From IMG/VR virus record IMGVR_UViG_3300024344_000019, positions 1-53,159 of that record: a stretch of 53,159 bases of DNA; one strand, written 5' to 3'. The DNA comes from a virus. The stretch's first letter is position 1, and the number at the start of each line of letters is the position of its first letter. The notes under the pieces were generated by a model. It had not been told where the DNA came from and ran no database searches. It worked only from the letters and a program-made list of their open reading frames with translations. The position numbers were made by a program, and so were the translations under genes. Positions 25,045 through 33,399 of the stretch are shown piece by piece.

Positions 25045-27539
25045 TAGAAGAAGTTATCCAGGGTTGCTTGTTTTTCAAAATTCCAGTTGATTGCATTGAC
25101 AATAAATCGTAATGGTTCTAAAAATGACTTGTCAAACTGCTCATCAAAATCAATATATTGGTGTAGATTAAATTCTTTTGGTAAGTGTGTTGGGAAAGAT
25201 ATCACCTTTTCTCTTAATGGATTAGGTTCTTTTAAAACAATAAATTTAATCTTATCGCCTTCTTGTATTACTTCATACTTTCTTAATTTGTTTTTCTTTA
25301 GTAAATTATTATACAGTAGAGCACCTTTCACATGAATTGGTGTTGACTTTTGATATATGTCTGTTGATGAAGAATACTTTTTAAGATTATTACATGAACG
25401 AGGATAAGCAATTTCTTCTGGTCGTAACTTTTTGAAATGTGTTCTAAACTCATCAATAAATTGTATCAAAGCATTTTCATCTTTATTCATAATTACTTTC
25501 AATGCCTCTTTAATCTTGATACGACAAGGGGCAGGAGTTGAACTCTTAACTGCTTCAATACCCATAATCTTTAATTTAGGTTCTTTCAAATCAACACCTT
25601 CTTCATTATAAACATTTAAGATATATCTTTTCTTAGCAGTCCAGATACCTTTGTTTGCAATTACTTCTCGTTTCATAATCATTTTTTGGTCAAATGCTTT
25701 TACATATTTAGCAAGATTATCATAACTCTTATCAATTGCAATTTGTAATTTTTCTTCACAAAATTTATCTAGAACTTTTACAATCTTTCTTGTATCAGAT
25801 TTATCTTTAAATATTTTATCTACAACTGCACCAAGTTTTACATAGATAGAATCAGTATCAGAAGCCACAACATAAACTACGTTTTTAGTTTTAAGTAAAT
25901 TATTTAAATAATTATTTACGTCTCTTTCAATCCATCTAATCGCAAGTTGACCTGCCTTTGTAATACCTTCAGCGTGTCTTACATCAAAATATTTAAAGTA
26001 TTGATTGCCGATAGCACCATAGGCACTATTCAAAGCAATCTTTCTTGCAAGTTGAATATTATGGTTAGCAGCGATATCATTTAATAATCTTTTATCACCA
26101 GTTTCTTGATACAAAGATTTTGCTTCTAACATTTTCTTTTTATATACAACTCGTTCTTTATAAAGTTTCTCCATCAACTTAGGAAGAAAACCTCGTTTGT
26201 CTGTACGAAACTGAGCACCGTTTGGTGTTATGGTACAACCATCTAAATGAGATAAATCAGATTCTTGATTTAACATTTTTTCAACACTTACAGAATTAGG
26301 TTCAAACCCGACCATTGTTTCAGGAGATATATTATACTGCATAATCAAATGAGGATATAGACTATTCAAATCAAAACTACAAATCCAATCGTGAAAACCT
26401 ACAACTGGATCTTTTACATATGCACCTTCATAACCACCAGAATATTCGTTTTCATTTACAGCAGGACAAACAAGTTTATTCTCTTTTAGATAATTAAATA
26501 TAATTGTATCCCACATACGAACTTGACCAAATACATCTTGATAATTAACTTTTGCTTCATAGGCCATAGTTAAGTGTAAAGCAATCAACTGCATTTTATC
26601 TTCTAACTTATCAACTATCTCAACGTCTTGAATATTATACTCTACAAATAATTGATAGTCGTTAGAATAAAACTCTTTGAAAGTATCATATGGATTCTCT
26701 AATTTATTTTCACCTAATTCTACTTCACCGATATAATCTAGTTTATAACTTTCTTGTCTAACAAATGTATGTTTACGATATAAGTCAAGATAATCTAAAA
26801 CTGAAACACCTAAAATATCATAATAGTTTTGTTCTTTGTTAAAACCTTTAGCAGTTATTCTTGCACTACTTTGATTTACGATACCCCAAGGACTAAACTG
26901 ATTTAAATATTCATCGCCCATAAGATATTTAAATCGATTCATTAAATAAGGAATATCAAAGAACTTAACATTCCAACCAGTTACAACATCTGGATTATAA
27001 GCAGTCCAGAACTTTGTAAACTTTTGTATTAAATCTCTTTCAGTAGAACATTTAAAATATTTTACATCATCACGGTCATTGACAAAGTTGCCACATCCAA
27101 AAACAATAATACTTTTTCTTGCATGGTCTTTTACAGTAATACAGATTAAAGGTTCTTCAGCCTTATCTACATCAGGAAAACCATTTTCACTTTCACACTC
27201 AATGTCAATTGTGATTAATCTTATTTGTTTAATATCCCAATCAACTTTGCCTGGGAACTCATCTGCGATATATGGATATTGAAATCTTGTATTACCAAAA
27301 TATTCAAAGTTAGTTACATCTTTGTATTCGTCAATCCATTTTCTTGCCTCGAACATACTATCATGTTCAATCTTTGCTACATTACGACCATCTAATGTTT
27401 TATATCCTGTTTCTTTTTGAACAGGTGTAAACAAAGACGGTTTGTAATTTACTCTAAACTTTTTGTGGCTGCCATCATGGTTAACTCCTCTTACTAAGAG
27501 TCGACCTTTATATGGCAGCACACTAGTATAAAATTTCAC
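25044..27539 (-). CDS. 43: Family B DNA polymerase, T4 gp43-like
   Basis: 831 aa (T4: 898). Proofreading ExoI is LITIDIECE with D112 and E114, the same numbering as T4. The polymerase A motif is DLNSLYPHLI; the B motif is KIALNSAYGAIGN; the C motif is VVASDTDSIYV, with the catalytic Asp pair. The protein ends QATLDNFF, a match to the QxxLxxFF clamp-binding box, expected to hold gp45. The start codon is GTG, overlapping the upstream stop as TAGTG. No intein is visible. Confidence 0.96.
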   Translation of the reverse strand: MKFYTSVLPYKGRLLVRGVNHDGSHKKFRVNYKPSLFTPVQKETGYKTLDGRNVAKIEHDSMFEARKWIDEYKDVTNFEYFGNTRFQYPYIADEFPGKVDWDIKQIRLITIDIECESENGFPDVDKAEEPLICITVKDHARKSIIVFGCGNFVNDRDDVKYFKCSTERDLIQKFTKFWTAYNPDVVTGWNVKFFDIPYLMNRFKYLMGDEYLNQFSPWGIVNQSSARITAKGFNKEQNYYDILGVSVLDYLDLYRKHTFVRQESYKLDYIGEVELGENKLENPYDTFKEFYSNDYQLFVEYNIQDVEIVDKLEDKMQLIALHLTMAYEAKVNYQDVFGQVRMWDTIIFNYLKENKLVCPAVNENEYSGGYEGAYVKDPVVGFHDWICSFDLNSLYPHLIMQYNISPETMVGFEPNSVSVEKMLNQESDLSHLDGCTITPNGAQFRTDKRGFLPKLMEKLYKERVVYKKKMLEAKSLYQETGDKRLLNDIAANHNIQLARKIALNSAYGAIGNQYFKYFDVRHAEGITKAGQLAIRWIERDVNNYLNNLLKTKNVVYVVASDTDSIYVKLGAVVDKIFKDKSDTRKIVKVLDKFCEEKLQIAIDKSYDNLAKYVKAFDQKMIMKREVIANKGIWTAKKRYILNVYNEEGVDLKEPKLKIMGIEAVKSSTPAPCRIKIKEALKVIMNKDENALIQFIDEFRTHFKKLRPEEIAYPRSCNNLKKYSSSTDIYQKSTPIHVKGALLYNNLLKKNKLRKYEVIQEGDKIKFIVLKEPNPLREKVISFPTHLPKEFNLHQYIDFDEQFDKSFLEPLRFIVNAINWNFEKQATLDNFF

Positions 27540-27769
27540 TATATTTGTGTATTATTAAAATGTTTATTTAACGAATGTATTTTTTCTTCGGCAGTTGATA
27601 TTATTTCTAACTGTTTATCCATTTCACTAATGTGTTGTGGATGTTCGCCGATACCTACTGAATTATCAAAATATACAATTAAAGTAGCATACGCTTCTGC
27701 TATCTGTGCTTCGTATCTTTTTGACAATGCCTTGAATAACGGATTGTCTGCTTGGTGATTTTTAGCCAT
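27539..27769 (-). CDS. 76-aa conserved phage protein upstream of gp43
   Basis: Helical small protein; its core DNSVGIGEHPQHISEMDKQL is a pattern I have seen in T4-like marine phages near gp43. Function unknown. It has its own early promoter with a good AAGGAG ribosome-binding site and is translationally linked to gp43. Confidence 0.65.
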   Translation of the reverse strand: MAKNHQADNPLFKALSKRYEAQIAEAYATLIVYFDNSVGIGEHPQHISEMDKQLEIISTAEEKIHSLNKHFNNTQI

Positions 27770-27794
27770 GTTTGTTCACTCCTTTTCATAACAT

Positions 27795-27823
27795 ATTATA
27801 ACACAATACAATTGATTTGTAAA
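27795..27823 (-). promoter_or_regulatory. Early promoter of the gp43-methyltransferase operon
   Basis: TTTACA (27823-27818), 17-nt spacer, TATAAT (27800-27795). GC precedes the -35 box. The ~20-nt leader contains AAGGAG. Confidence 0.85.
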
Positions 27824-27826
27824 GCG

Positions 27827-29206
27827 TTAATCTAAACTATATTTTGTCGTAACGACATATTTTCTGTCTGGATTTACCATAACATTTACTCTACTCATAA
27901 ACTCTCGGTCAAATAGAATTGGTGTTCTATCTTCTCTATCATCTAAAGTAAATTCTGTTTCATACATAGTACCTAGAAACTCCACATCTAGTTTAATGAC
28001 ATATCTGGTTTCGTCATAGTCTCTTAAACCGCCTACTGATATTTCTTCTTGTCGAATGATATCACTTGTGATAGTTTTATCTAGTAAAGACCATGTAATC
28101 TTTTTACCATTAACTTTCATTTTATCAGCATGAATAACTGACATGCCTGAATTACCTGTATCAAACTTAGCGATAATTTCACCAAATGGTTTGATAGTTA
28201 CAATTTCTTTGTAACCACACTCACTTGGTACTTTGACCCAATTCTTTTTCTCAGCAAAAAATTCTATAATTTCTTTACTAATATTTTGACCACTTGCTTC
28301 TTCCATACCTTCAGTACCAGGAGATGAGTTTACCTCAATCACAAATGGAGGCTCTTTTTCTCTATTCTTACTTGGTATAAAGTCAACAGCAGTCCATAGT
28401 CCATTAACTGCTTTTGCAGCCTTTAAACTTTCTTCTATTTCTAATTCTGTTAGTTCAATTTTTTCTGGTTTAGAACCTTGCGATACGTTACTTCTAAAGT
28501 CACCTTCAATAACAGGTCGCTTCATTGTAGCAAGTATCTTGCCGCCTAAGACTAATACTCTAACATCATAATCTGTTTTAATATATTCTTGTAAAAGTAA
28601 ATCTGTATCTTCGTCTTGTTTGTAAATTAATTGTACAATACTGTCTAATGCTTTTTCTGATTCAATAAACAATACACCAACACCTTTTGACCCCCTTAAA
28701 GTTTTCATAATCACAGGCATTTGTGTATCTAGTTTATCAAATGCTAGTGCTGATTTTTCTGGATCGTTTATTAAAGTAGTTTTAGGTTGTCGAATACCAT
28801 AATCAGAAAGTCTTAGTGCTGTTCTATATTTGTCTGTACAAATATTGATTGTTTGCCTACTATTGATGACACAAACACTATGTTTTTCTAATGAAGATAT
28901 AATATCCATCCAACTATCTTTTCTGACAACTGAACCTCTTATGATTGCGATTGTGTCTTTACCTGAAACTTCAAAACCTTTTTCATCTTCTTTATTATGT
29001 AATCTAAAAATACCATCTTCGTATGAAGTATAACCACCAGTTAGTTTATACAGATAATGTTTCCATCCTAATTTCTCTGCTTCTTCTTTGAGTCTATCAG
29101 CAGTATGAAAGGTCTTTGCCTTTTCAGGCTCATCTGTTATAATCAGTAGTTTATACTTTTCAGTTTTAGCTTCTGTTATAAAGTCTTTAAACTTCGGTGC
29201 CTTCAT
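27827..29206 (-). CDS. RimK-type ATP-grasp ligase fused to RimB-type retropepsin-like protease
   Basis: 459 aa. Starts MKAPKFKDFITEAKTEKY (capsid-targeting-like). Residues ~100-330 are an ATP-grasp ligase of the RimK type: VIMKTLRGSKGVGVLFI, LLQEYIKTDYDVRVLVLGGK, then VIEVNSSPGTEGMEEASG. RimK adds glutamates to ribosomal protein bS6. Residues ~335-459 look like the RimB/ATP-dependent zinc-protease family: GEIIAKFDTGNSGMSVIHA with the D-T-G catalytic signature at ~347-349, then DRTPILFDREFM. RimB is the partner that trims glutamates. Both activities in one chain is unusual. Overlaps regA by 20 nt. Confidence 0.85.
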   Translation of the reverse strand: MKAPKFKDFITEAKTEKYKLLIITDEPEKAKTFHTADRLKEEAEKLGWKHYLYKLTGGYTSYEDGIFRLHNKEDEKGFEVSGKDTIAIIRGSVVRKDSWMDIISSLEKHSVCVINSRQTINICTDKYRTALRLSDYGIRQPKTTLINDPEKSALAFDKLDTQMPVIMKTLRGSKGVGVLFIESEKALDSIVQLIYKQDEDTDLLLQEYIKTDYDVRVLVLGGKILATMKRPVIEGDFRSNVSQGSKPEKIELTELEIEESLKAAKAVNGLWTAVDFIPSKNREKEPPFVIEVNSSPGTEGMEEASGQNISKEIIEFFAEKKNWVKVPSECGYKEIVTIKPFGEIIAKFDTGNSGMSVIHADKMKVNGKKITWSLLDKTITSDIIRQEEISVGGLRDYDETRYVIKLDVEFLGTMYETEFTLDDREDRTPILFDREFMSRVNVMVNPDRKYVVTTKYSLD

Positions 29207-29618
29207 CTTCGATTTTTTTACCTATGTTATATTTCGCTTGTAAGTCCCAATCATTCTTTTCTTTAAATGATAAAACTTTAATTTGTGATAGAGGTGCTTT
29301 TTTCTCAGCAACTGTAGCATTAATTATTGCAATTAATCCCCAATCTGCCAATAACTGAGCAATCGTATTTCTTCTTTCAATATCATTGTCGGTTAAGTTT
29401 GCTTCTTTACCATCTAACGCAAATAGTTCCTTAAAATGCGTTATGAAATATCTACCTTGTTTGTGTAGTATATGACACGATTGAAATAATTTTTTATCTT
29501 TTCTAGAGGCAACACCAATTCTAGTTAGTGTTTCACGAACCTTTAAAAAATCGTCTGGTTCTTTTAATTGTACTTCCAGCATTTTCTCTGGATGCCAACT
29601 GTTATCTAATTCATTCAT
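29187..29618 (-). CDS. regA: RegA translational repressor
   Basis: 143 aa (T4 RegA: 122). Strong similarity by eye to RegA: DFLKVRETLTRIGVASRKDK, LFQSCHILHKQGRYFITHFK, RRNTIAQLLADWGLI. Binds the start-codon region of early mRNAs and blocks ribosome access. As in T4, it lies directly behind gp44-gp62. The start overlaps gp62 by 4 nt. Confidence 0.93.
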   Translation of the reverse strand: MNELDNSWHPEKMLEVQLKEPDDFLKVRETLTRIGVASRKDKKLFQSCHILHKQGRYFITHFKELFALDGKEANLTDNDIERRNTIAQLLADWGLIAIINATVAEKKAPLSQIKVLSFKEKNDWDLQAKYNIGKKIEDEGTEV

Positions 29619-30004
29619 TTTATCCCACCTTTGTATAATTTTTCCTTAATGAGTTTTATCTCATCTTTGGTGAGTATATCAAGAGCGGATTTTGCTTTAT
29701 CATTACTATAGCCATAATACTCTTTTACACACTCAATTTCTTTTAGTTTACTCGCCCTCAAAAACGGACTATACCGTTTCTTCGTTCTAATACTATTTAG
29801 TAGAAATTGAAATTGCATATCTTTATCAATGAAGTGATTTCTATTCATTTCATTAACAAGCATTATAGTGTCTGAAAAAGCAGACAATAGTTTATTTACG
29901 ATAAATGCAGGATACTTTTTCTTCCATAATTCATCATCTGAATCCATTAGATCCTTTTTAGTGAAGTTTATGGCGTTTAAGTATTCTTTTAATTCGTAAC
30001 TCAT
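29615..30004 (-). CDS. 62: Sliding-clamp loader small subunit, T4 gp62-like
   Basis: 129 aa (T4: 187). Helical protein starting MSYELKEYLNAINFTKKDLM, with WKKKYPAFIVNKLLSAFSDT and MNRNHFIDKDMQFQFLLNSI. The sequence pattern and place between gp44 and regA identify it. Acts with gp44 to open and load gp45 on DNA. 4-nt overlaps with both neighbours. Confidence 0.9.
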   Translation of the reverse strand: MSYELKEYLNAINFTKKDLMDSDDELWKKKYPAFIVNKLLSAFSDTIMLVNEMNRNHFIDKDMQFQFLLNSIRTKKRYSPFLRASKLKEIECVKEYYGYSNDKAKSALDILTKDEIKLIKEKLYKGGIK

Positions 30005-30939
30005 TTGAATTTAACCTGGGACATCAATTCAGTTAAACAGGCCACCAAGTTAATTTCTTGGTCTGCAACAAAGGCAGACTTATACTGATAATCAGCAATA
30101 ATTAAAACAGCATGAGGTATAGTTTCTGGTTCTAAACTCTCATACATATTGTCATAAATTTTACGAAATATTTTAACTGGATCATTGTCAAGATTATTGA
30201 CAACCCATTTTCTCATATCACTAAACTCTTTACCTTTTAAATGTGTTACAAGTGTCTTTAAGTTTTCGTCTGATACATTAACAAGAATACCAGCGTCAAT
30301 AGTACCACTTACAGAATATCTTTGTAGTTCATTGATAAGTTTTCTAAAGTCTGGAAAATGTTTCTTGATTAATTCAGCAAGTACCTTTTCTTCAAAGTCA
30401 ACATTCTGTTCTTTCAGAATATGAGTTGCTCTTGAAAACAACTGACTTGCTAATTTAGGTTTATCTTTTGGATTAATTCTAAATTCAATATTAGAAAATC
30501 TACTATGCAAAGGTTCTATGATTCTATTCTTGAAGTTACAAGTAAGAATAAATCTACAATTCTTATGAAACTCCTCAATGAAACCTCTTAATGCAGGTTG
30601 TGTAGATTGTGGATTAAGATAATCTGCCTCGTCAAGTATAACTACTTTTTTACCACCTGATAGTGATACAGTAGAAGCAAAGTTTTTAATCTTGTTTCTT
30701 AATACATCAATGCCACCTTCTTCGGAACCATTAATCATTATCCAATCACAATTTAATTCTTCACATAATGCTTTTGCAACTGTGGTCTTACCAATACCTG
30801 GTGTACCTGAAAATAATAGATTAGATAATTCGCCTTTAGTAATAAAGGATTTAAATAGTGTTTTTAATGATGATGGTAATATACAATCATCAATAGTTTT
30901 AGGCCGATACTCCTCGACCCATAGAAAGTCTGTATTCAT
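30001..30939 (-). CDS. 44: Sliding-clamp loader large subunit, T4 gp44-like AAA+ ATPase
   Basis: 312 aa (T4: 319). Walker A is GTPGIGKTTVAKAL (45-58), Walker B is VVILDEADYLN, and the arginine finger is likely in HSRFSNIEF. Four copies with one gp62 load the clamp. Ribosome-binding site GGAG before the ATG; 29 nt from gp45, so one transcript. Confidence 0.95.
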   Translation of the reverse strand: MNTDFLWVEEYRPKTIDDCILPSSLKTLFKSFITKGELSNLLFSGTPGIGKTTVAKALCEELNCDWIMINGSEEGGIDVLRNKIKNFASTVSLSGGKKVVILDEADYLNPQSTQPALRGFIEEFHKNCRFILTCNFKNRIIEPLHSRFSNIEFRINPKDKPKLASQLFSRATHILKEQNVDFEEKVLAELIKKHFPDFRKLINELQRYSVSGTIDAGILVNVSDENLKTLVTHLKGKEFSDMRKWVVNNLDNDPVKIFRKIYDNMYESLEPETIPHAVLIIADYQYKSAFVADQEINLVACLTELMSQVKFK

Positions 30940-30968
30940 ATTTCACTCCGTTCATGTTATAATTAAAA

Positions 30969-31643
30969 TTACTTACTGATTGTACTGTCTGGCTCAAGAG
31001 CAATCCAATATTCAATAGGTAGTTTTTTGTTTTTGAAATGAGATATAGACTTTGAAGATACTGAAACATCATAATCACCAGATATCATTTTTAAATTTTC
31101 TACTTTAAAATAGAAAGTATAATCTGCTGTAGCACTTTCGCCTACAACGATATCAAAGTTATTAGATGTATCATTCTTTTTATCACATACTTTTAACACT
31201 ATATCACCACCTTTTGTTCCTACTAATGCAAGGTCAGGTGTTTTTAGAATCGCAGCCATCTTTTTCAATTCTGTAAGATGTGATTCTGATAAACTAAAAG
31301 TAACATCTGCCTCTGGCATATTTACTTCTTTAGTTGGCGACACTAGAACTGACGGATCAGAATAAAAGTATTTTGCTTTTGACTTACTGCCTTCAGCAGA
31401 AATAGTCATAAATTTATCTTGTAAAGATAATTCAGGTTTGTTTAGTCCTGACATTACTGCAAGAAATTCATTAAGGTCATAGATACCAAATTCAGTATCA
31501 AATGATTCATCAATATTTGCTTTTGCAAATATATTTCTCATAGTAGATATTGTACTTAATTCTTTTCCTGGTTTAATCAATATATTAGTATTGATTTCAG
31601 AAAAGTTTTTAAGTATGTTTTGTGTGTTTTGATTGATTTTCAT
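30969..31643 (-). CDS. 45: Sliding clamp, T4 gp45-like
   Basis: 224 aa from ATG 31643 (T4: 228). A GTG 15 nt upstream overlaps the ribosome-binding site and is less likely. Two-fold beta-rich repeat pattern (MKINQNTQNILKNFSEINTN ... FDIVVGESATADYTFYFKVE). Tethers gp43 and activates late transcription through gp55. Preceded by a perfect promoter whose -35 lies inside the terminator of the previous gene. Confidence 0.93.
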   Translation of the reverse strand: MKINQNTQNILKNFSEINTNILIKPGKELSTISTMRNIFAKANIDESFDTEFGIYDLNEFLAVMSGLNKPELSLQDKFMTISAEGSKSKAKYFYSDPSVLVSPTKEVNMPEADVTFSLSESHLTELKKMAAILKTPDLALVGTKGGDIVLKVCDKKNDTSNNFDIVVGESATADYTFYFKVENLKMISGDYDVSVSSKSISHFKNKKLPIEYWIALEPDSTISK

Positions 31644-31678
31644 AATATTAATATTCACCTTTTTGTTTAATTAAAATC

Positions 31679-31707
31679 ATTATAACAGAAATAAAGGGAC
31701 CTGTCAA
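31679..31707 (-). promoter_or_regulatory. Early promoter of the gp45-gp44-gp62-regA operon
   Basis: TTGACA (31707-31702), 17-nt spacer, TATAAT (31684-31679). The consensus hexamers and spacing are exact. The -35 box sits in the loop and inner stem of the terminator hairpin 31696-31716. Confidence 0.92.
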
Positions 31708-31716
31708 GCAGGTCCC
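31696..31716 (-). terminator. Terminator of the 342-aa gene, overlapping the gp45 promoter
   Basis: 8-bp stem GGGACCTG/CAGGTCCC with 5-nt loop CTTGA, followed on the minus strand by TTTATTTCTG. It lies 11 nt past the stop at 31727. Confidence 0.8.
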
Positions 31717-31726
31717 CTTAAAATAA

Positions 31727-32755
31727 TTATTTAATTGATTTACCATTTACATTTACCAAAAATCTCATATCTTCATTTTTGGTATCTTGTGGTAAAAATC
31801 CTAATATCTTTATGAAGTTAGTATTTTTAACTCCCAAAGATTTAAACATATCTAACATATTTTTAAATTGTTCTATTTTGTTTTGTCTTAGTTGTTTTAC
31901 CGTTTTATTACCTGGGTCTTTTACATGAAGAACCACATAACTAAAGTTATTTGTTTCAACATATTTACGAGCAGCATTAATTATTGGATCCATAGTATTA
32001 GCACCCAAGTAACCATATTGATTTCTGTCTTTGTCATACTTACCACCAAAAACAAATTTTGCTTTTTCATCTGCTGTTTCATCTTGCCAAGTTTTTACTG
32101 AAGAAGCATTATAGGTTATAAATGCTCTTGATTTCGTCTGAGCATTTTTTGCTTTTGACACTATTCTACCTCTTACCTCTTCGGACATACCAGGCCAAAC
32201 TCTATCAATATATGCTCTAATAGAATCTTCAGTATTAACAAGTTCTTTATGTTTTTTAGCAATCTCATTTTTTATATGATGAATAATACCTATCTCACCA
32301 GTATTATATTTTGTATCGTTAATATGACTTGTATTTTCATAGGTAGCAATTTCATCTATTTGAGACGGTGTTGCATTTTCAACAATGTAAAACCAATATT
32401 CTTTTATGCCATTTTCTTGTAGTCCATTAAGAGTACCAAACCCAGCAACTAAGTTGTATTCAGCTTCAATATCTGGATCATTATTCTTAACAATAACAGG
32501 TAAATCTAAATATGGTTTTACTCCATTACCTAAATCTTGAGCAATATTTTGTAGCTCTTTAGTTGTATGCCTTTCAGGTCTACCTATGTTTTTTGTTAAA
32601 ACATCCTCTTGTATGATTGTGTTTAATTTAACTTTTACAGGACCAATAAACTTTAGATTATCACCTAGATGTGAATATTTAAAATATGATTTTGTGAAAA
32701 AATGTGAGGCGGTATTTTTATCGAAGTTAACCACTTCGTTTAGTTTATGTAACAT
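31727..32755 (-). CDS. Phage protein with ParB-like N-terminal domain
   Basis: 342 aa. Residues ~45-130 (NIGRPERHTTKELQNIAQDL, then PVIVKNNDPDIEAEYNLVAG, then QENGIKEYWFYIVENATPSQ) follow the order of a ParB/sulfiredoxin-like domain: conserved start, then a strand pair with (L)VAGFGxLNG in place of the usual G(E/H)RR. The rest is charged, with no clear motif. It might bind DNA or CTP; it is not a standard partition protein. A ribosome-binding site AAGGAG precedes the ATG. Confidence 0.55.
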   Translation of the reverse strand: MLHKLNEVVNFDKNTASHFFTKSYFKYSHLGDNLKFIGPVKVKLNTIIQEDVLTKNIGRPERHTTKELQNIAQDLGNGVKPYLDLPVIVKNNDPDIEAEYNLVAGFGTLNGLQENGIKEYWFYIVENATPSQIDEIATYENTSHINDTKYNTGEIGIIHHIKNEIAKKHKELVNTEDSIRAYIDRVWPGMSEEVRGRIVSKAKNAQTKSRAFITYNASSVKTWQDETADEKAKFVFGGKYDKDRNQYGYLGANTMDPIINAARKYVETNNFSYVVLHVKDPGNKTVKQLRQNKIEQFKNMLDMFKSLGVKNTNFIKILGFLPQDTKNEDMRFLVNVNGKSIK

Positions 32756-32790
32756 ATGTTACTCCTTTTAATAATATTAGAATGTCGCAA

Positions 32791-32800
32791 CCCATATGGG
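32791..32800. repeat. Palindrome CCCATATGGG upstream of the 342-aa gene
   Basis: Perfect 10-bp palindrome 36 nt upstream of the ATG at 32755, in the leader between the late box and the start. Possible protein-binding site. The length is too short to be certain. Confidence 0.4.
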
Positions 32801-32826
32801 AAACAATAGACTAATGTTGTTTTAAT

Positions 32827-32834
32827 TATTTATA
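32827..32834 (-). promoter_or_regulatory. Late-type promoter box (TATAAATA)
   Basis: TATAAATA on the minus strand directly after the hsp20 terminator; the leader to the 342-aa gene is ~65 nt. Confidence 0.5.
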
Positions 32835-32856
32835 AGGCGACCCCGAAGGATCGCCT
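32835..32856 (-). terminator. UUCG-loop terminator of hsp20
   Basis: 9-bp stem AGGCGATCC/GGGTCGCCT (one G-T pair) closed by C(TTCG)G, 15 nt past the hsp20 stop. AT-rich tail TATAAATAATT. Confidence 0.82.
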
Positions 32857-32870
32857 ATCTATTGAATCAA

Positions 32871-33296
32871 TTACTTGATGTCAATTGTACGAGGTTTCTT
32901 TTCCTCTGGTACGATTTTCTCTAAGTCAATCAAAAGCATTCCATCTTTTAACTTAGCACCATTAACTTTGATATCATCTGCCAAAGTAAATGTTCTACTA
33001 AATTTTCTTTTTGAAATACCTCTATGTAGAGTTTCCTTTTCATCCTTATCATCACTCTCAACTGACTTAATTGTCAATTGACTATTAGCAGATTTAACTT
33101 CAATGTCTTTTTTACCGAAACCAGCAAGTGCCATTTCGATTTGATAATTTAAATCATCTACTTTGTTAATGTTGTAAGGTGGATATGATGTTGGTTGTTT
33201 AACCGTGTACTCTAATGTATTATTAAAGTGGTCAAATAGGTCATCAAAACCTACTGAAAATGGACGTAAATCGTTCCATATAGATAGTCTTGTCAT
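32871..33296 (-). CDS. hsp20: Small heat-shock protein (Hsp20/IbpA-like)
   Basis: 141 aa from ATG 33296, chosen for AAGGAG 8 nt upstream; a TTG further up is not supported. Alpha-crystallin domain ~45-135: YQIEMALAGFGKKDIEVKSA, LTIKSVESDDKDEKETLHRG, KFSRTFTLADDIKVNGAKL. Holds unfolding proteins as an ATP-independent chaperone. Hsp20 genes are common in T4-like marine phages, where they may help scaffold assembly. A late-type box lies upstream. Confidence 0.95.
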   Translation of the reverse strand: MTRLSIWNDLRPFSVGFDDLFDHFNNTLEYTVKQPTSYPPYNINKVDDLNYQIEMALAGFGKKDIEVKSANSQLTIKSVESDDKDEKETLHRGISKRKFSRTFTLADDIKVNGAKLKDGMLLIDLEKIVPEEKKPRTIDIK

Positions 33297-33360
33297 TGTT
33301 TTCTCCTTTTTTATAAGCAAGTTAATCTAAATGATACCTCCTAATTGAGCGTATCACAAT

Positions 33361-33368
33361 TATTTATA
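33361..33368 (-). promoter_or_regulatory. Late-type promoter box of hsp20 (TATAAATA)
   Basis: TATAAATA on the minus strand, 64 nt upstream of the hsp20 ATG. The leader contains AGGAGG in a small hairpin (TGATAC/GTATCA) in addition to the AAGGAG next to the start. Confidence 0.6.
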
Positions 33369-33399
33369 TAAGTATTGTTTTAAAAATTACAACCCCTAT

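Noticed and set aside
32827-32834. TATAAATA after the hsp20 terminator as the terminator's T-tail
   Set aside because: It is AT-rich rather than a T-run and matches the late box exactly, so it is listed as a promoter with moderate confidence.
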